Origin: Lachnoclostridium sp. An169
GTDB taxonomy: Bacteria > Bacillota > Clostridia > Lachnospirales > Lachnospiraceae
Length of the DNA stretch: 64,000 bases
Assembly (NCBI RefSeq): GCF_002160525.1
Contig: NZ_NFKT01000012.1
Coordinates: forward strand, 62,001 to 126,000
Direction: 5' to 3'
Shown here: positions 1-7,770 of the stretch, in pieces
How the letters are laid out: each line of letters starts with the position of its first letter
Numbering within the stretch: the stretch's first letter is position 1
Notes under the pieces: generated by a model
Database searches by the model: none
Told to the model about the DNA's origin: nothing
Seen by the model: only the letters and a program-made list of their open reading frames with translations
Translations under genes and position numbers: made by a program

Positions 1-1349
1 TCCTCCCCTTCCAGAGTCTCGTCCAGTCCCAGACAGAGGATCACAACGTCGCTGTTTCTTGCCACCGTGCGGGCTTCGCTCAGACGGTCGAAATCCCAGG
101 CAAGCCCTTCGGTTTTGTTCAGGAAGAGATGACTGCCCTCGGAGTAGAGGATGCGCACGGTGTCTCCCGCATATCTGCGGATCCCGTCCAGAACAGTGAT
201 ATACTCGGAAGCAGTTCCGTGGTAGTTGCCGATCAGGGAAGCACGGCTGTCCGCGTTTGGTCCGATTACCCCGATGGTGCGGATCGTTTCTTTTTTCAGA
301 GGCAGGATGCCGTTATTTTTCAGGAGAACGACGGACTCTCTGGCAGCCCGTTCACTCAGAGCCAGATGTTCCGGGCATTCTACCGTGTCATAGGGGATGG
401 AGTCGTACTCCGTCTTGTCAAAGAGACCAAGCAGATAGCGGGTTGTGAACAGGCGGACCGCTGACTCGGTGATCTGTTCCTCTGTGACCAGCCCCTGTTT
501 GTGGGCGTTCACCAGATGGAGATAGGTGGAGCCGCAGTTCAGATCGCATCCGGCGTCGATAGCCAGGGCTGCGGACTGTGCAGCTGTGCCGGTCACCATA
601 TGATGTTCGTGAAAGTCTTTGATCGCCCAGCAGTCAGAAACGACATGTCCCTCAAAACCCCATTCCCCGCGGAGAATATCCCGCAGAAGCATATAGCTTC
701 CGCAGCAGGGCTCGCCGTTTACCCGGTTATAGGCGCCCATGACAGATTCCACGTGGGCTTCTTTCACACATGCCTCAAATGCAGGCAGGTATGTCTCGCG
801 CAGGTCTTTTTCTCCGACCTGTGCGTCGAATTCGTGGCGGCATGCCTCAGGGCCGGAGTGTACGGCAAAGTGCTTGGCGCATGCAGCCGCAGTCATAGTC
901 TCCCCGTCTCCCTGCATTCCTTCTATATAAGCTACCCCGAGACGGCTGGTCAGATAAGGATCCTCCCCGTAGGTCTCGTGTCCACGTCCCCATCGGGGAT
1001 CGCGGAAGATGTTGACGTTGGGCGCCCAGAAGGTAAGCCCTTTGTAAATGTCTCTGTCATCCAGGGCGGATGCGGCGTTGTATTTTGCCCGTCCTTCTCT
1101 GGCAATGACTTCGCCGGTGCTGTGCAGCAGTTCTTCATCAAAAGTGGCTGCCATGCCGATCGCCTGCGGAAATACCGTAGCTGTGCCGGCGCGGGCAACC
1201 CCGTGGAGCGCCTCGTTCCACCAGTTGTATGCGGGAATATTAAGACGCGGGATTGCCGGTGCGTCATAGCGGAGCTGGCTTGCCTTCTCCATAAGCGTCA
1301 TCTGCCCGACGAGGGCTTCTGCCTTTTTTCTTGCTTCCTCTCTGTTCAT
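1..1349 (-). CDS. Glycoside hydrolase family 3 (beta-glucosidase/beta-xylosidase type), C-terminus beyond window
   Basis: The reverse strand reads as an open frame of 449 codons from an ATG at 1349 to the window edge. It is preceded by a GGAGGAAATAATC ribosome binding site. The visible part covers the N-terminal TIM barrel of GH3 and the start of the second domain. The AKHFAVHS segment lies near residue 158, and VVSDCWAI near residue 236 contains the expected nucleophile Asp239. WAPNVNIFRDPRWGRGHETYGEDP near residue 109 is the typical GH3 xylosidase/glucosidase block. There is no signal peptide, so it should act in the cytoplasm on imported oligosaccharides. It is divergent from the AraC gene at 1643 and shares its regulatory region. 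Family is secure; the substrate (xylo- versus gluco-oligosaccharide) is inferred from the neighbouring GH43. Confidence 0.93.
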   Translation of the reverse strand, partial: MNREEARKKAEALVGQMTLMEKASQLRYDAPAIPRLNIPAYNWWNEALHGVARAGTATVFPQAIGMAATFDEELLHSTGEVIAREGRAKYNAASALDDRDIYKGLTFWAPNVNIFRDPRWGRGHETYGEDPYLTSRLGVAYIEGMQGDGETMTAAACAKHFAVHSGPEACRHEFDAQVGEKDLRETYLPAFEACVKEAHVESVMGAYNRVNGEPCCGSYMLLRDILRGEWGFEGHVVSDCWAIKDFHEHHMVTGTAAQSAALAIDAGCDLNCGSTYLHLVNAHKQGLVTEEQITESAVRLFTTRYLLGLFDKTEYDSIPYDTVECPEHLALSERAARESVVLLKNNGILPLKKETIRTIGVIGPNADSRASLIGNYHGTASEYITVLDGIRRYAGDTVRILYSEGSHLFLNKTEGLAWDFDRLSEARTVARNSDVVILCLGLDETLEGE

Positions 1350-1555
1350 GATTATTTCCTCCTTGGATGTAAATGTAATAATTCAGAAAAACTTATATTT
1401 AGTTTATCAGAACAGAAGTATTCTGTCCTTTTAATTCTTGCGAACCGGTGAGCGGATCTTGCGATTTTTTTCTGTGCTTTTGTTTGATGGGGCTGCACAG
1501 AGAAAATTGTGGAGTGAATAAAATAACTGCAGGGGAAAAACAAATTATATCTTCA

Positions 1556-1607
1556 AAAAAATGCGATTTTGCAGTATGATGGTTGAATAAAAAATGCGAT
1601 TTTGCAG
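1556..1607. promoter_or_regulatory. Pair of 19-bp direct repeats between divergent GH3 and AraC genes
   Basis: The sequence AAAAAATGCGATTTTGCAG occurs at 1556-1574 and again, identical, at 1589-1607. The offset is 33 bp, about three helical turns. Each copy contains the partial dyad TGC-N6-GCA. The pair lies in the 293-bp gap between the divergent GH3 gene and the AraC gene. AraC-family proteins commonly bind direct repeats on one face of the helix, so this is a likely operator for the adjacent regulator. The repeat is seen directly; its function is inferred. Confidence 0.65.
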
Positions 1608-1642
1608 GAAAAATCAGATATAGGGAAATTAGTGTAATAATT

Positions 1643-2539
1643 ATGGAAAGAAAAGCAGAGCAGGAACAGCCTTTTGAGCCGGTAAAATTCCAGGACAACG
1701 GACATGTGAAGGTTTTTATCAATTCAATAACAGATGATTTTGCAGCCCACTGGCATATTCCCCTGGAGGTACTCATGCCTCTGGAAAATGAATATACCGT
1801 GGAGTGTGGCAATATCCGCCGGACAGTCGGAGAGGGGGAGGTGGCGCTGATTGCCCCGGGGGCAGTGCATGCCCTGGAGGCGCCTCCAAGAGGAAAGCGG
1901 ATGTTTATCCAGGCGGATATTTCCTGTTTCCCTCAGATCCGGGAGCTTGATATCCTCTTCTCGGTTCTGCCACCGCTTACTGTGATCGGAAGAGAAGCGC
2001 CGGAAGTGATGTGGAAAGAAGCTGCCGGGACGATGGAACAGATCCGGGCAGACTATTTCGGGGAAGAGCCATTTTCGGAAATCGCAGTTTATGCGGGGCT
2101 CTTCCGGCTGCTCTCTCTGGCAGGGAGGATCTTTGCCGCGTCCCGGGAAGAAAAGGCGGTGACCGGGAAGAACGGTGAGGGCAGGTGTCGGACGGAAAGG
2201 GACAATGCAAACAGGGAAAGGATTACAGCGGTATGCGAATATATACGGGAGCACTGCACGGAACAGATCACTCTGGAACAGACCGCGAAAACAGCGGGAT
2301 TCAGCAAATATCACTTTGCCCATCTGTTTCGGGATTTTACAGGCGTGACCTTCTATAAATATCTCAACCGGCAGAGAATCATGTGTGCCCAGCGTCTTCT
2401 CGCCGACCCGGAACGCACGGTGGCGGAGACGGCGATGCTCTGCGGGTATGAGTCTCTTTCGGCGTTTAACAGAATGTTTAAGCAGATGAGAGGATGTACG
2501 CCAAGTCAGTTCAGAAAAATACATAATTCTCCTTTTTAA
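1643..2539 (+). CDS. AraC family transcriptional regulator
   Basis: A 298-residue protein with an N-terminal cupin-like sensing domain (HWHIPLEVLMP and IAPGAVHALEAP within the first 80 residues) and a C-terminal pair of helix-turn-helix motifs over the last 100 residues. The latter include EQTAKTAGFSKYHFAHLFRD and the AMLCGYESLSAFNRMFK block typical of AraC/XylS. An in-frame TTG exists at 1583, but it lies between the two direct repeats; ATG 1643 is preferred although its ribosome binding site is weak. It sits between the divergent GH3 gene and the importer operon. By context it senses a sugar and activates both. Confidence 0.9.
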   Translation: MERKAEQEQPFEPVKFQDNGHVKVFINSITDDFAAHWHIPLEVLMPLENEYTVECGNIRRTVGEGEVALIAPGAVHALEAPPRGKRMFIQADISCFPQIRELDILFSVLPPLTVIGREAPEVMWKEAAGTMEQIRADYFGEEPFSEIAVYAGLFRLLSLAGRIFAASREEKAVTGKNGEGRCRTERDNANRERITAVCEYIREHCTEQITLEQTAKTAGFSKYHFAHLFRDFTGVTFYKYLNRQRIMCAQRLLADPERTVAETAMLCGYESLSAFNRMFKQMRGCTPSQFRKIHNSPF

Positions 2540-2580
2540 TTCCGGCATCCTGTACGGCAGTATATGACCCTGAACAAAGC

Positions 2581-2612
2581 GTTGTGAAAGTGCTGCGGAA
2601 GTGTTGTGAAAG
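2581..2612. promoter_or_regulatory. GTTGTGAAAG direct repeat upstream of the sugar importer
   Basis: GTTGTGAAAG occurs at 2581-2590 and 2603-2612, a 22-bp period of about two helical turns. It lies 80-110 bp upstream of the predicted importer promoter at 2693-2722. The position and spacing suit an activator site, possibly for an AraC-type regulator. It does not resemble the repeat at 1556-1607, so a different protein may bind. Function is inferred. Confidence 0.4.
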
Positions 2613-2692
2613 CAGTTACAAAAAGGTTCAACAGTACAGTTTTTTTGCTTTGGATGATTTGAATACGAAAAGACAAAAAAACAGCGGTTTGT

Positions 2693-2722
2693 TTGTCAAC
2701 ATATACATAAACAACGTATTAT
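2693..2722 (+). promoter_or_regulatory. Predicted sigma-A promoter of the sugar importer operon
   Basis: TTGTCA at 2693-2698 and TATTAT at 2717-2722 are separated by 18 bp. They lie about 85 bp upstream of the binding-protein start codon at 2808. Confidence 0.5.
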
Positions 2723-2807
2723 TGCCGGTGGCGGGTTGTTAAAATACTTACATGAGGTGACACGGATGAACAAAAATCACTCATTAAGAAAAAAGGAGGA
2801 CAAAGGT

Positions 2808-4154
2808 ATGAAGAAAAAGAAAATTTTAGCTTTGTTGATGGCGGCAGCCATGGTTGTGGGTCTGGCAGCATGCTCCAGCGGCGGAGATGCAGACAAAGGT
2901 TCTGACAATGCGCAGACAACAGAAGACAACGGCGAGCAGAAGACACTGCGTATGGCGTGGTGGGGCTCCCAGACAAGACATGACATCACAATGCAGGCGA
3001 TTGAGCTCTACGAGAAAGAGCATCCGGATATCAACATCGAATATGAATACTACTCATTCGATGACTACTTCACAAAACTGAAAACACTGGTTGCTTCCGA
3101 TCAGGTATGGGATATCTTCCAGCTTGGAGGAAACTTCCCGGAATACATGGACAAGATCCATTTCCTGAATGAGTATGTGGATTCCGGAATTGTCGATACT
3201 TCCGATATCTCCGACGCATATCTGAAGACAACAGAGGATACCGAAGGAAATCTGATTGGACTTTCCCTTGGTGTAAACGCTTACGGAATCGCGTACGATC
3301 CGGCGATCTTCGAGGAGGCAGGAGCGGAGCTTCCGAAGGACGGCTGGACATGGGATGACTACTATGAAGCAGCGACAAAGATCCATGATGAACTGGGAAT
3401 CTTCGGATGCTCTTCTTTCGGATCATCTGAGTTTATTGCAGGATGTTCTACATACATCGCACAGTATGGCGAGCATGCAGGAGACTATAACTTCTTCAAC
3501 ATCGACCTGACAGGTATGGGATTCGACGACCCGCAGATGCTGACACCGTACATCCAGATGAGAGCAGACATGATCGAGGAAGGCTCCTATCCGGATTCCG
3601 GAGCTGCGGCAGAGATCACAAACATCGAGAACGACTTCCTTGTAACAGGCGAGGCAGGTATGACATGGGTAGCTGTCAACCAGTTCCCGACCATCTATGA
3701 TGTATGCGCGGCAGACGGACGTGAGCTTGCACTGGCTCCGCTTCCGAGAATCAAGTCAGACGGTCCGACAGGTATCGTAACACAGTCTTCCCAGATGCTC
3801 TGTGTATCAGAGGACAGCGAGTACAAAGAAGATGCTGCAGAGTTTATCAACTGGTTTGTAAACTCTACAGAGTGTAACGATATACTTCAGGGAGAAAGAG
3901 GTATCCCGATTCCGGATTCCGTAAGAGAGTCTCTGTCTTCAAACGCGACAGACGGACAGAAGATCATGTATGACTACATGGATCTGATCAGCACATATGA
4001 AGTACCGGAGGAATTCAACGTATTAAGCCCGGCAGGACAGGATCAGGTTGTAGACAACTACAGAAACTACATCGACCAGGTTGTGTTCGGTGAGATCACT
4101 GCGGAAGAAGCCGCTGACAAGACTTATGCGGATGCAGAGGCACTTTTCAAGTAA
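2808..4154 (+). CDS. Carbohydrate ABC transporter substrate-binding lipoprotein
   Basis: A 448-residue extracellular solute-binding protein (family 1). The start at 2808 follows an AAAAGGAGGA site; an in-frame ATG at 2736 lacks one and would bury the signal peptide. The N-terminus has a basic stretch, a hydrophobic core and the lipobox GLAAC with the lipidated Cys at residue 22. A Ser/Asp/Thr-rich linker follows, then the periplasmic-binding fold (LRMAWWGSQTRHD, VASDQVWDIFQLGG). It delivers oligosaccharide to the two permeases downstream. No ATPase is encoded in the cluster, as is common for such importers in Firmicutes that share an MsmK/MsiK-type ATPase. The plant-glycan substrate is inferred from neighbouring enzymes. 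Confidence 0.93.
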   Translation: MKKKKILALLMAAAMVVGLAACSSGGDADKGSDNAQTTEDNGEQKTLRMAWWGSQTRHDITMQAIELYEKEHPDINIEYEYYSFDDYFTKLKTLVASDQVWDIFQLGGNFPEYMDKIHFLNEYVDSGIVDTSDISDAYLKTTEDTEGNLIGLSLGVNAYGIAYDPAIFEEAGAELPKDGWTWDDYYEAATKIHDELGIFGCSSFGSSEFIAGCSTYIAQYGEHAGDYNFFNIDLTGMGFDDPQMLTPYIQMRADMIEEGSYPDSGAAAEITNIENDFLVTGEAGMTWVAVNQFPTIYDVCAADGRELALAPLPRIKSDGPTGIVTQSSQMLCVSEDSEYKEDAAEFINWFVNSTECNDILQGERGIPIPDSVRESLSSNATDGQKIMYDYMDLISTYEVPEEFNVLSPAGQDQVVDNYRNYIDQVVFGEITAEEAADKTYADAEALFK

Positions 4155-4212
4155 AGATAAGAACCGTTCAGTGATGAATGCTGCGGCGGATTTTATGAAA
4201 CTGTAACTTAAG

Positions 4213-4252
4213 GTGTGGCGTTCATAATCAGAACAGAGTGTGGACGCCACAC
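4213..4252 (+). other. Intercistronic stem-loop between binding protein and permease genes
   Basis: GTGTGGCGTTC (4213-4223) pairs with GGACGCCACAC (4242-4252), with a single G-U and an 18-nt loop. No U tract follows, so it is not a standard intrinsic terminator. Hairpins at this position commonly protect the 3' end of binding-protein mRNA and give more binding protein than permease. That role is inferred. Confidence 0.55.
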
Positions 4253-4278
4253 TCACATTGTAAAGGAGGAACTTTGAA

Positions 4279-5193
4279 ATGGGTAAAGCAGCAGGCACCG
4301 GTAAGTTCCGAAAATTTTTATACCACGATACGACAGTGGGATACATCTTCGCCCTGCCGTTTATTTTCGGATTTATCTGCTTCTCTCTGATTCCGATGGC
4401 GACTTCTCTGTATTATTCATTTACCGATTACGGAATGGCTGTAAAAGTACCGGAGTTTATCGGTCTGGATAACTTTAAACAGCTTTTGACGGACGAAGTT
4501 TTCCATAAATCACTGCTTGTAACAATTAAGTATGTAATTATTTCCGTACCGTTAAAACTTGCATTCGCGCTGCTTGTCGCTTTTGTGCTTACAAGAAAGA
4601 GCAAGATGGTGACGCTGTACAGATCTCTGTACTATGTACCGTCTCTGGTCGGCGGAAGCGTTGCGGTAGCACTGGTGTGGAAACAGCTTTTCGCAAGAAG
4701 AGGTCTGTTTAATGAAGTTATGACATCCATGGGACTGGACAGAATCAACTGGTTCGGAGATCAGGCGCTTGCGCTGTATCCCCTGATTCTGATGGCGGTA
4801 TGGCAGTTCGGATCATCAATGATTATTTTCGCGGCAGGTTTAAAAGAGATACCGACAACATATTATGAGGCGGCAAAGATCGACGGAGCCAACGGTTTCC
4901 AGTCCTTCTTCAAGATTACGCTGCCCTGTCTGTCTCCGATCATCCTGTATAACCTTGTCATGCAGACCATTCAGGCGTTCATGACATTTACACAGGCATT
5001 CATCATCACCGGAGGCGGACCGAACAACAGCACCATGCTCTATGCGCTGAATGTCTACAACCAGGCGTTCCAGTATGATCATATGGGATATGCCTGCGCA
5101 ATGTCATGGGTAATGCTCGTTGTGATGGCTGTCGTTACTCTGGTAATCTTTAAGACATCCAAGATGTGGGTGTTCAGTGAAGCAGATTCATAG
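4279..5193 (+). CDS. Carbohydrate ABC transporter permease, MalF/LacF type
   Basis: A 304-residue inner-membrane permease with about six hydrophobic segments, the first near residues 17-40. The cytoplasmic EAA loop is seen as YYEAAKIDGANGFQSFFKITLP near residue 195, the contact for the ATPase. GGGPNNST near the C-terminal third is typical of sugar permeases of this family. Its AAAGGAGGAAC ribosome binding site lies ahead of ATG 4279. It follows the binding protein after a hairpin and is followed by the second permease after 19 bp, forming a heterodimeric channel. Confidence 0.94.
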   Translation: MGKAAGTGKFRKFLYHDTTVGYIFALPFIFGFICFSLIPMATSLYYSFTDYGMAVKVPEFIGLDNFKQLLTDEVFHKSLLVTIKYVIISVPLKLAFALLVAFVLTRKSKMVTLYRSLYYVPSLVGGSVAVALVWKQLFARRGLFNEVMTSMGLDRINWFGDQALALYPLILMAVWQFGSSMIIFAAGLKEIPTTYYEAAKIDGANGFQSFFKITLPCLSPIILYNLVMQTIQAFMTFTQAFIITGGGPNNSTMLYALNVYNQAFQYDHMGYACAMSWVMLVVMAVVTLVIFKTSKMWVFSEADS

Positions 5194-5212
5194 GAAACGG
5201 GGAGGGAAAGCT

Positions 5213-6055
5213 ATGAGAAGAAAAGCACAGGCAAAGAAAGCTGCCTATCATGTTTTTGTTATCCTCTTCGGTTTCGTGATGATCTACCCGGTACTCTGGA
5301 TGATCAGCGGATCCTTCAAGGACAATGCAGAGATATTAAGAGGAAGCTTAAGTCTGATTCCGGAAACGCTGAAGCTCAGCAACTATTCAACAGGATGGAG
5401 CGGATTCGCAGGCACGACCTTCGCTACGTTCTTCCGGAATTCTATTGTGATTACGGTAGTTGCCACATTCGGATGCGTGATCAGTTCCGCGCTGGTGGCC
5501 TACTCATTTTCAAGAATCAAATACCGCGGAAGAGGTATCTGGTTCGCATGCATGCTGGCGACAATGATGCTCCCAAGCCAGGTTATCATGATCCCGCAGT
5601 TCCTGCTGTGGTATGACCTGCACCTGGTACCGGGACCGATCCCGCTGATTCTCCCGTATTACTGCGGCCAGGCATTCTTCATCTATCAGATGATGCAGTT
5701 CATGGCGGGTATTCCGAGAGACCTGGACGAGGCGGCGACCATCGATGGCTGCAGCAAATATACCGTATTTACAAGAGTTCTTCTGCCGCTGATGAAACCG
5801 TCCATCGTGACCACGGTTATCATCCAGTTCTATTGGAAGTGGGACGACTATATGGGACCGCTGCTTTACTTAAGCACGCCGAATTCCTATACGGTATCCC
5901 TGGCAATCAAGAACTTCGCGGATGCAGCATCCACGACAGACTACGGCGCAATGTTCGCCATGTCAACACTGTCCATGATTCCGGTGTTCCTGATCTTCCT
6001 CTTCTTCAACAAATATCTGGTTGAGGGAATCAGCACCAGCGGACTGAAAGGATAA
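5213..6055 (+). CDS. Carbohydrate ABC transporter permease, MalG/LacG type
   Basis: A 280-residue permease partner to the gene at 4279. The start at 5213 is chosen because GGGGAGGG lies just upstream; an in-frame ATG at 5177 overlaps the previous gene. Six membrane segments are visible. The EAA loop reads DEAATIDGCSKYTVFTRVLLP near residue 175, and the C-terminus VEGISTSGLKG is characteristic of MalG-type carbohydrate permeases. The gene ends just ahead of an intrinsic terminator. Confidence 0.94.
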   Translation: MRRKAQAKKAAYHVFVILFGFVMIYPVLWMISGSFKDNAEILRGSLSLIPETLKLSNYSTGWSGFAGTTFATFFRNSIVITVVATFGCVISSALVAYSFSRIKYRGRGIWFACMLATMMLPSQVIMIPQFLLWYDLHLVPGPIPLILPYYCGQAFFIYQMMQFMAGIPRDLDEAATIDGCSKYTVFTRVLLPLMKPSIVTTVIIQFYWKWDDYMGPLLYLSTPNSYTVSLAIKNFADAASTTDYGAMFAMSTLSMIPVFLIFLFFNKYLVEGISTSGLKG

Positions 6056-6065
6056 AAAATAAATG

Positions 6066-6092
6066 AAAAGGGGTGTGTTACACCCCTTTTTT
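6066..6092 (+). terminator. Intrinsic terminator after the importer permeases
   Basis: AAAAGGGGTGT (6066-6076) pairs perfectly with ACACCCCTTTT (6080-6090) over a 3-nt loop and runs into TT. It sits between the second permease and the GH43 gene and probably gives partial read-through into the enzyme genes. Confidence 0.85.
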
Positions 6093-6114
6093 GCTAATGG
6101 AGGGAAATTCAGAG

Positions 6115-7698
6115 ATGATACAGAATCCGGTACTTCGCGGTTTCTGCCCGGATCCAAGCATTATCCGGGCAGGGGAAGACTATTATATTGCAGTGTCCAC
6201 GTTCGAGTGGTTCCCCGGTGTGAAGATCTTTCATTCCAGGGATCTGAAGAACTGGGAACAGGTCGGGGCGGCGCTTACGAGAACCTCCCAGATCGATATG
6301 AAGGGAGATCCCACCTCGGGCGGCGTGTGGGCGCCCTGCCTGACTTACGACGGCTCCAGGTTTTATCTGCTGTTTACGGATGTAAAGACAAAAAAAGGAC
6401 GTTTCTACAATACGCACAACTACCTGATCTGGACAGATGATATTCGGGGAGAGTGGTCGGAACCGGTCTACCTGAACAGCATCGGGTTTGATCCGTCTTT
6501 GTTCCACGATACCGATGGAAGAAAATATCTGATCAATATGGTCAACGGCTTCAAGGGAATTCTGGTTCAGGAACTTGATCCCAGGACCTGGCAACTCATC
6601 GGGGAGAGAAAGAAAGTGTATTCCGGTTCCGGAATCGGCTGTACGGAAGGACCCCATATGTACCATATCGGTGACTGGTACTATCTGCTCACGGCAGAAG
6701 GAGGGACCGGATACAGCCATTGTGTCAGCATGGCTCGGGCAAAAAGTGTCTGGGGACCGTTTGAGACGGATCCGGAGAATCCTTTCCTTACATCTGATAC
6801 AGAAGATCCGGAAGAACTGCAGAAATGCGGGCATGGAGATCTGGTGCAGACACAGGCCGGGGAGTGGTATATCGCCCATCTGTGTGCCAGGGCGCAGCAG
6901 AAGCAGAGCCTGCTTGGAAGAGAGACTGCTCTCCAGAAAATCGTGCTCACGGACGACGGCTGGTTCCGTCTTAAATCCGGGGGACGTTTCGGGCAGAGAC
7001 AGACTGAAGAGCCAGAGGGAGTTTGTTCCGAAGCAGGGAATGCAGGCGCTTCGATAATGGAGGGAGCTGCCCTGATAAGAGATGATTTTGACACGGGAAA
7101 AGCATGGAATCACTGGCAGAACGGCTATGTCTCCCCGAGAATTCCGCTTGGGGAATATGCGGATCTTACGGCGAGAAAAGGATATCTGCGGCTGACCGGG
7201 CAGGAGTCCATGAATTCTCTTCACAGGGTTACTCTGGCGGCAAGGCGGCAGCAGGAGCTCCACGTACAGGCAATGACGAAGATGGATTTCCATCCCACCT
7301 GTGAACAGCAGCTTGCAGGGCTTGCCTATATGTATGATGCCATGAACTTCTATATTGCCGGAAAGACGACGGACGAGGAAGGCAGCCCGGTGCTGGTGCT
7401 TCTGAAAAGTGATGCCGGAGTGATCACAGATGAGATCGAACCGGTGCGCCCGGAGACGGACGGAGAGATTATTTTTCGGGCCCGGACCAGCGAGGACGGA
7501 ATGAAAGTAGAATTTGCATATTCCGGGGATAACGGTGTAAACTGGCATGTGATGAAAGAGGAATGTACGACAGAGATCCTGACAGATGAACACTGCCGGG
7601 GATTCACCGGAGCCCATTTCGGCATGTATGTACACGATATGGCGGGACTGTCGGCATATGCGGATTTTGATTTCTTTGCCATAGAGAATCTTGCATGA
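6115..7698 (+). CDS. Glycoside hydrolase family 43 beta-xylosidase / arabinofuranosidase
   Basis: A 527-residue cytoplasmic enzyme without signal peptide. ATG 6115 follows GGAGGG; the upstream in-frame ATG at 6073 lies inside the terminator hairpin and is rejected. The five-bladed propeller domain shows the GH43 acid/base set: Asp13 in CPDPS (base), Asp126 in FDPS (pKa modulator) and Glu178 in CTEGPHMY (acid). A C-terminal beta-sandwich domain of about 200 residues (from residue ~310) is typical of xylosidases that act on short xylo-oligosaccharides. It would remove non-reducing xylose or arabinose from imported oligosaccharides. A long antisense frame over this gene is a shadow. Confidence 0.93.
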   Translation: MIQNPVLRGFCPDPSIIRAGEDYYIAVSTFEWFPGVKIFHSRDLKNWEQVGAALTRTSQIDMKGDPTSGGVWAPCLTYDGSRFYLLFTDVKTKKGRFYNTHNYLIWTDDIRGEWSEPVYLNSIGFDPSLFHDTDGRKYLINMVNGFKGILVQELDPRTWQLIGERKKVYSGSGIGCTEGPHMYHIGDWYYLLTAEGGTGYSHCVSMARAKSVWGPFETDPENPFLTSDTEDPEELQKCGHGDLVQTQAGEWYIAHLCARAQQKQSLLGRETALQKIVLTDDGWFRLKSGGRFGQRQTEEPEGVCSEAGNAGASIMEGAALIRDDFDTGKAWNHWQNGYVSPRIPLGEYADLTARKGYLRLTGQESMNSLHRVTLAARRQQELHVQAMTKMDFHPTCEQQLAGLAYMYDAMNFYIAGKTTDEEGSPVLVLLKSDAGVITDEIEPVRPETDGEIIFRARTSEDGMKVEFAYSGDNGVNWHVMKEECTTEILTDEHCRGFTGAHFGMYVHDMAGLSAYADFDFFAIENLA

Positions 7699-7770
7699 AG
7701 AAAACCTTACCGGACAGGAATCTGATTAAAAAACTGACCGGAGCACAATCAATTACGAGGGAGAATAAGA

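Noticed and set aside
6109-7635. 508-codon open frame antisense to the GH43 gene
   Set aside because: Lies entirely opposite a clear GH43 gene, has no ribosome binding site and no recognisable domain.
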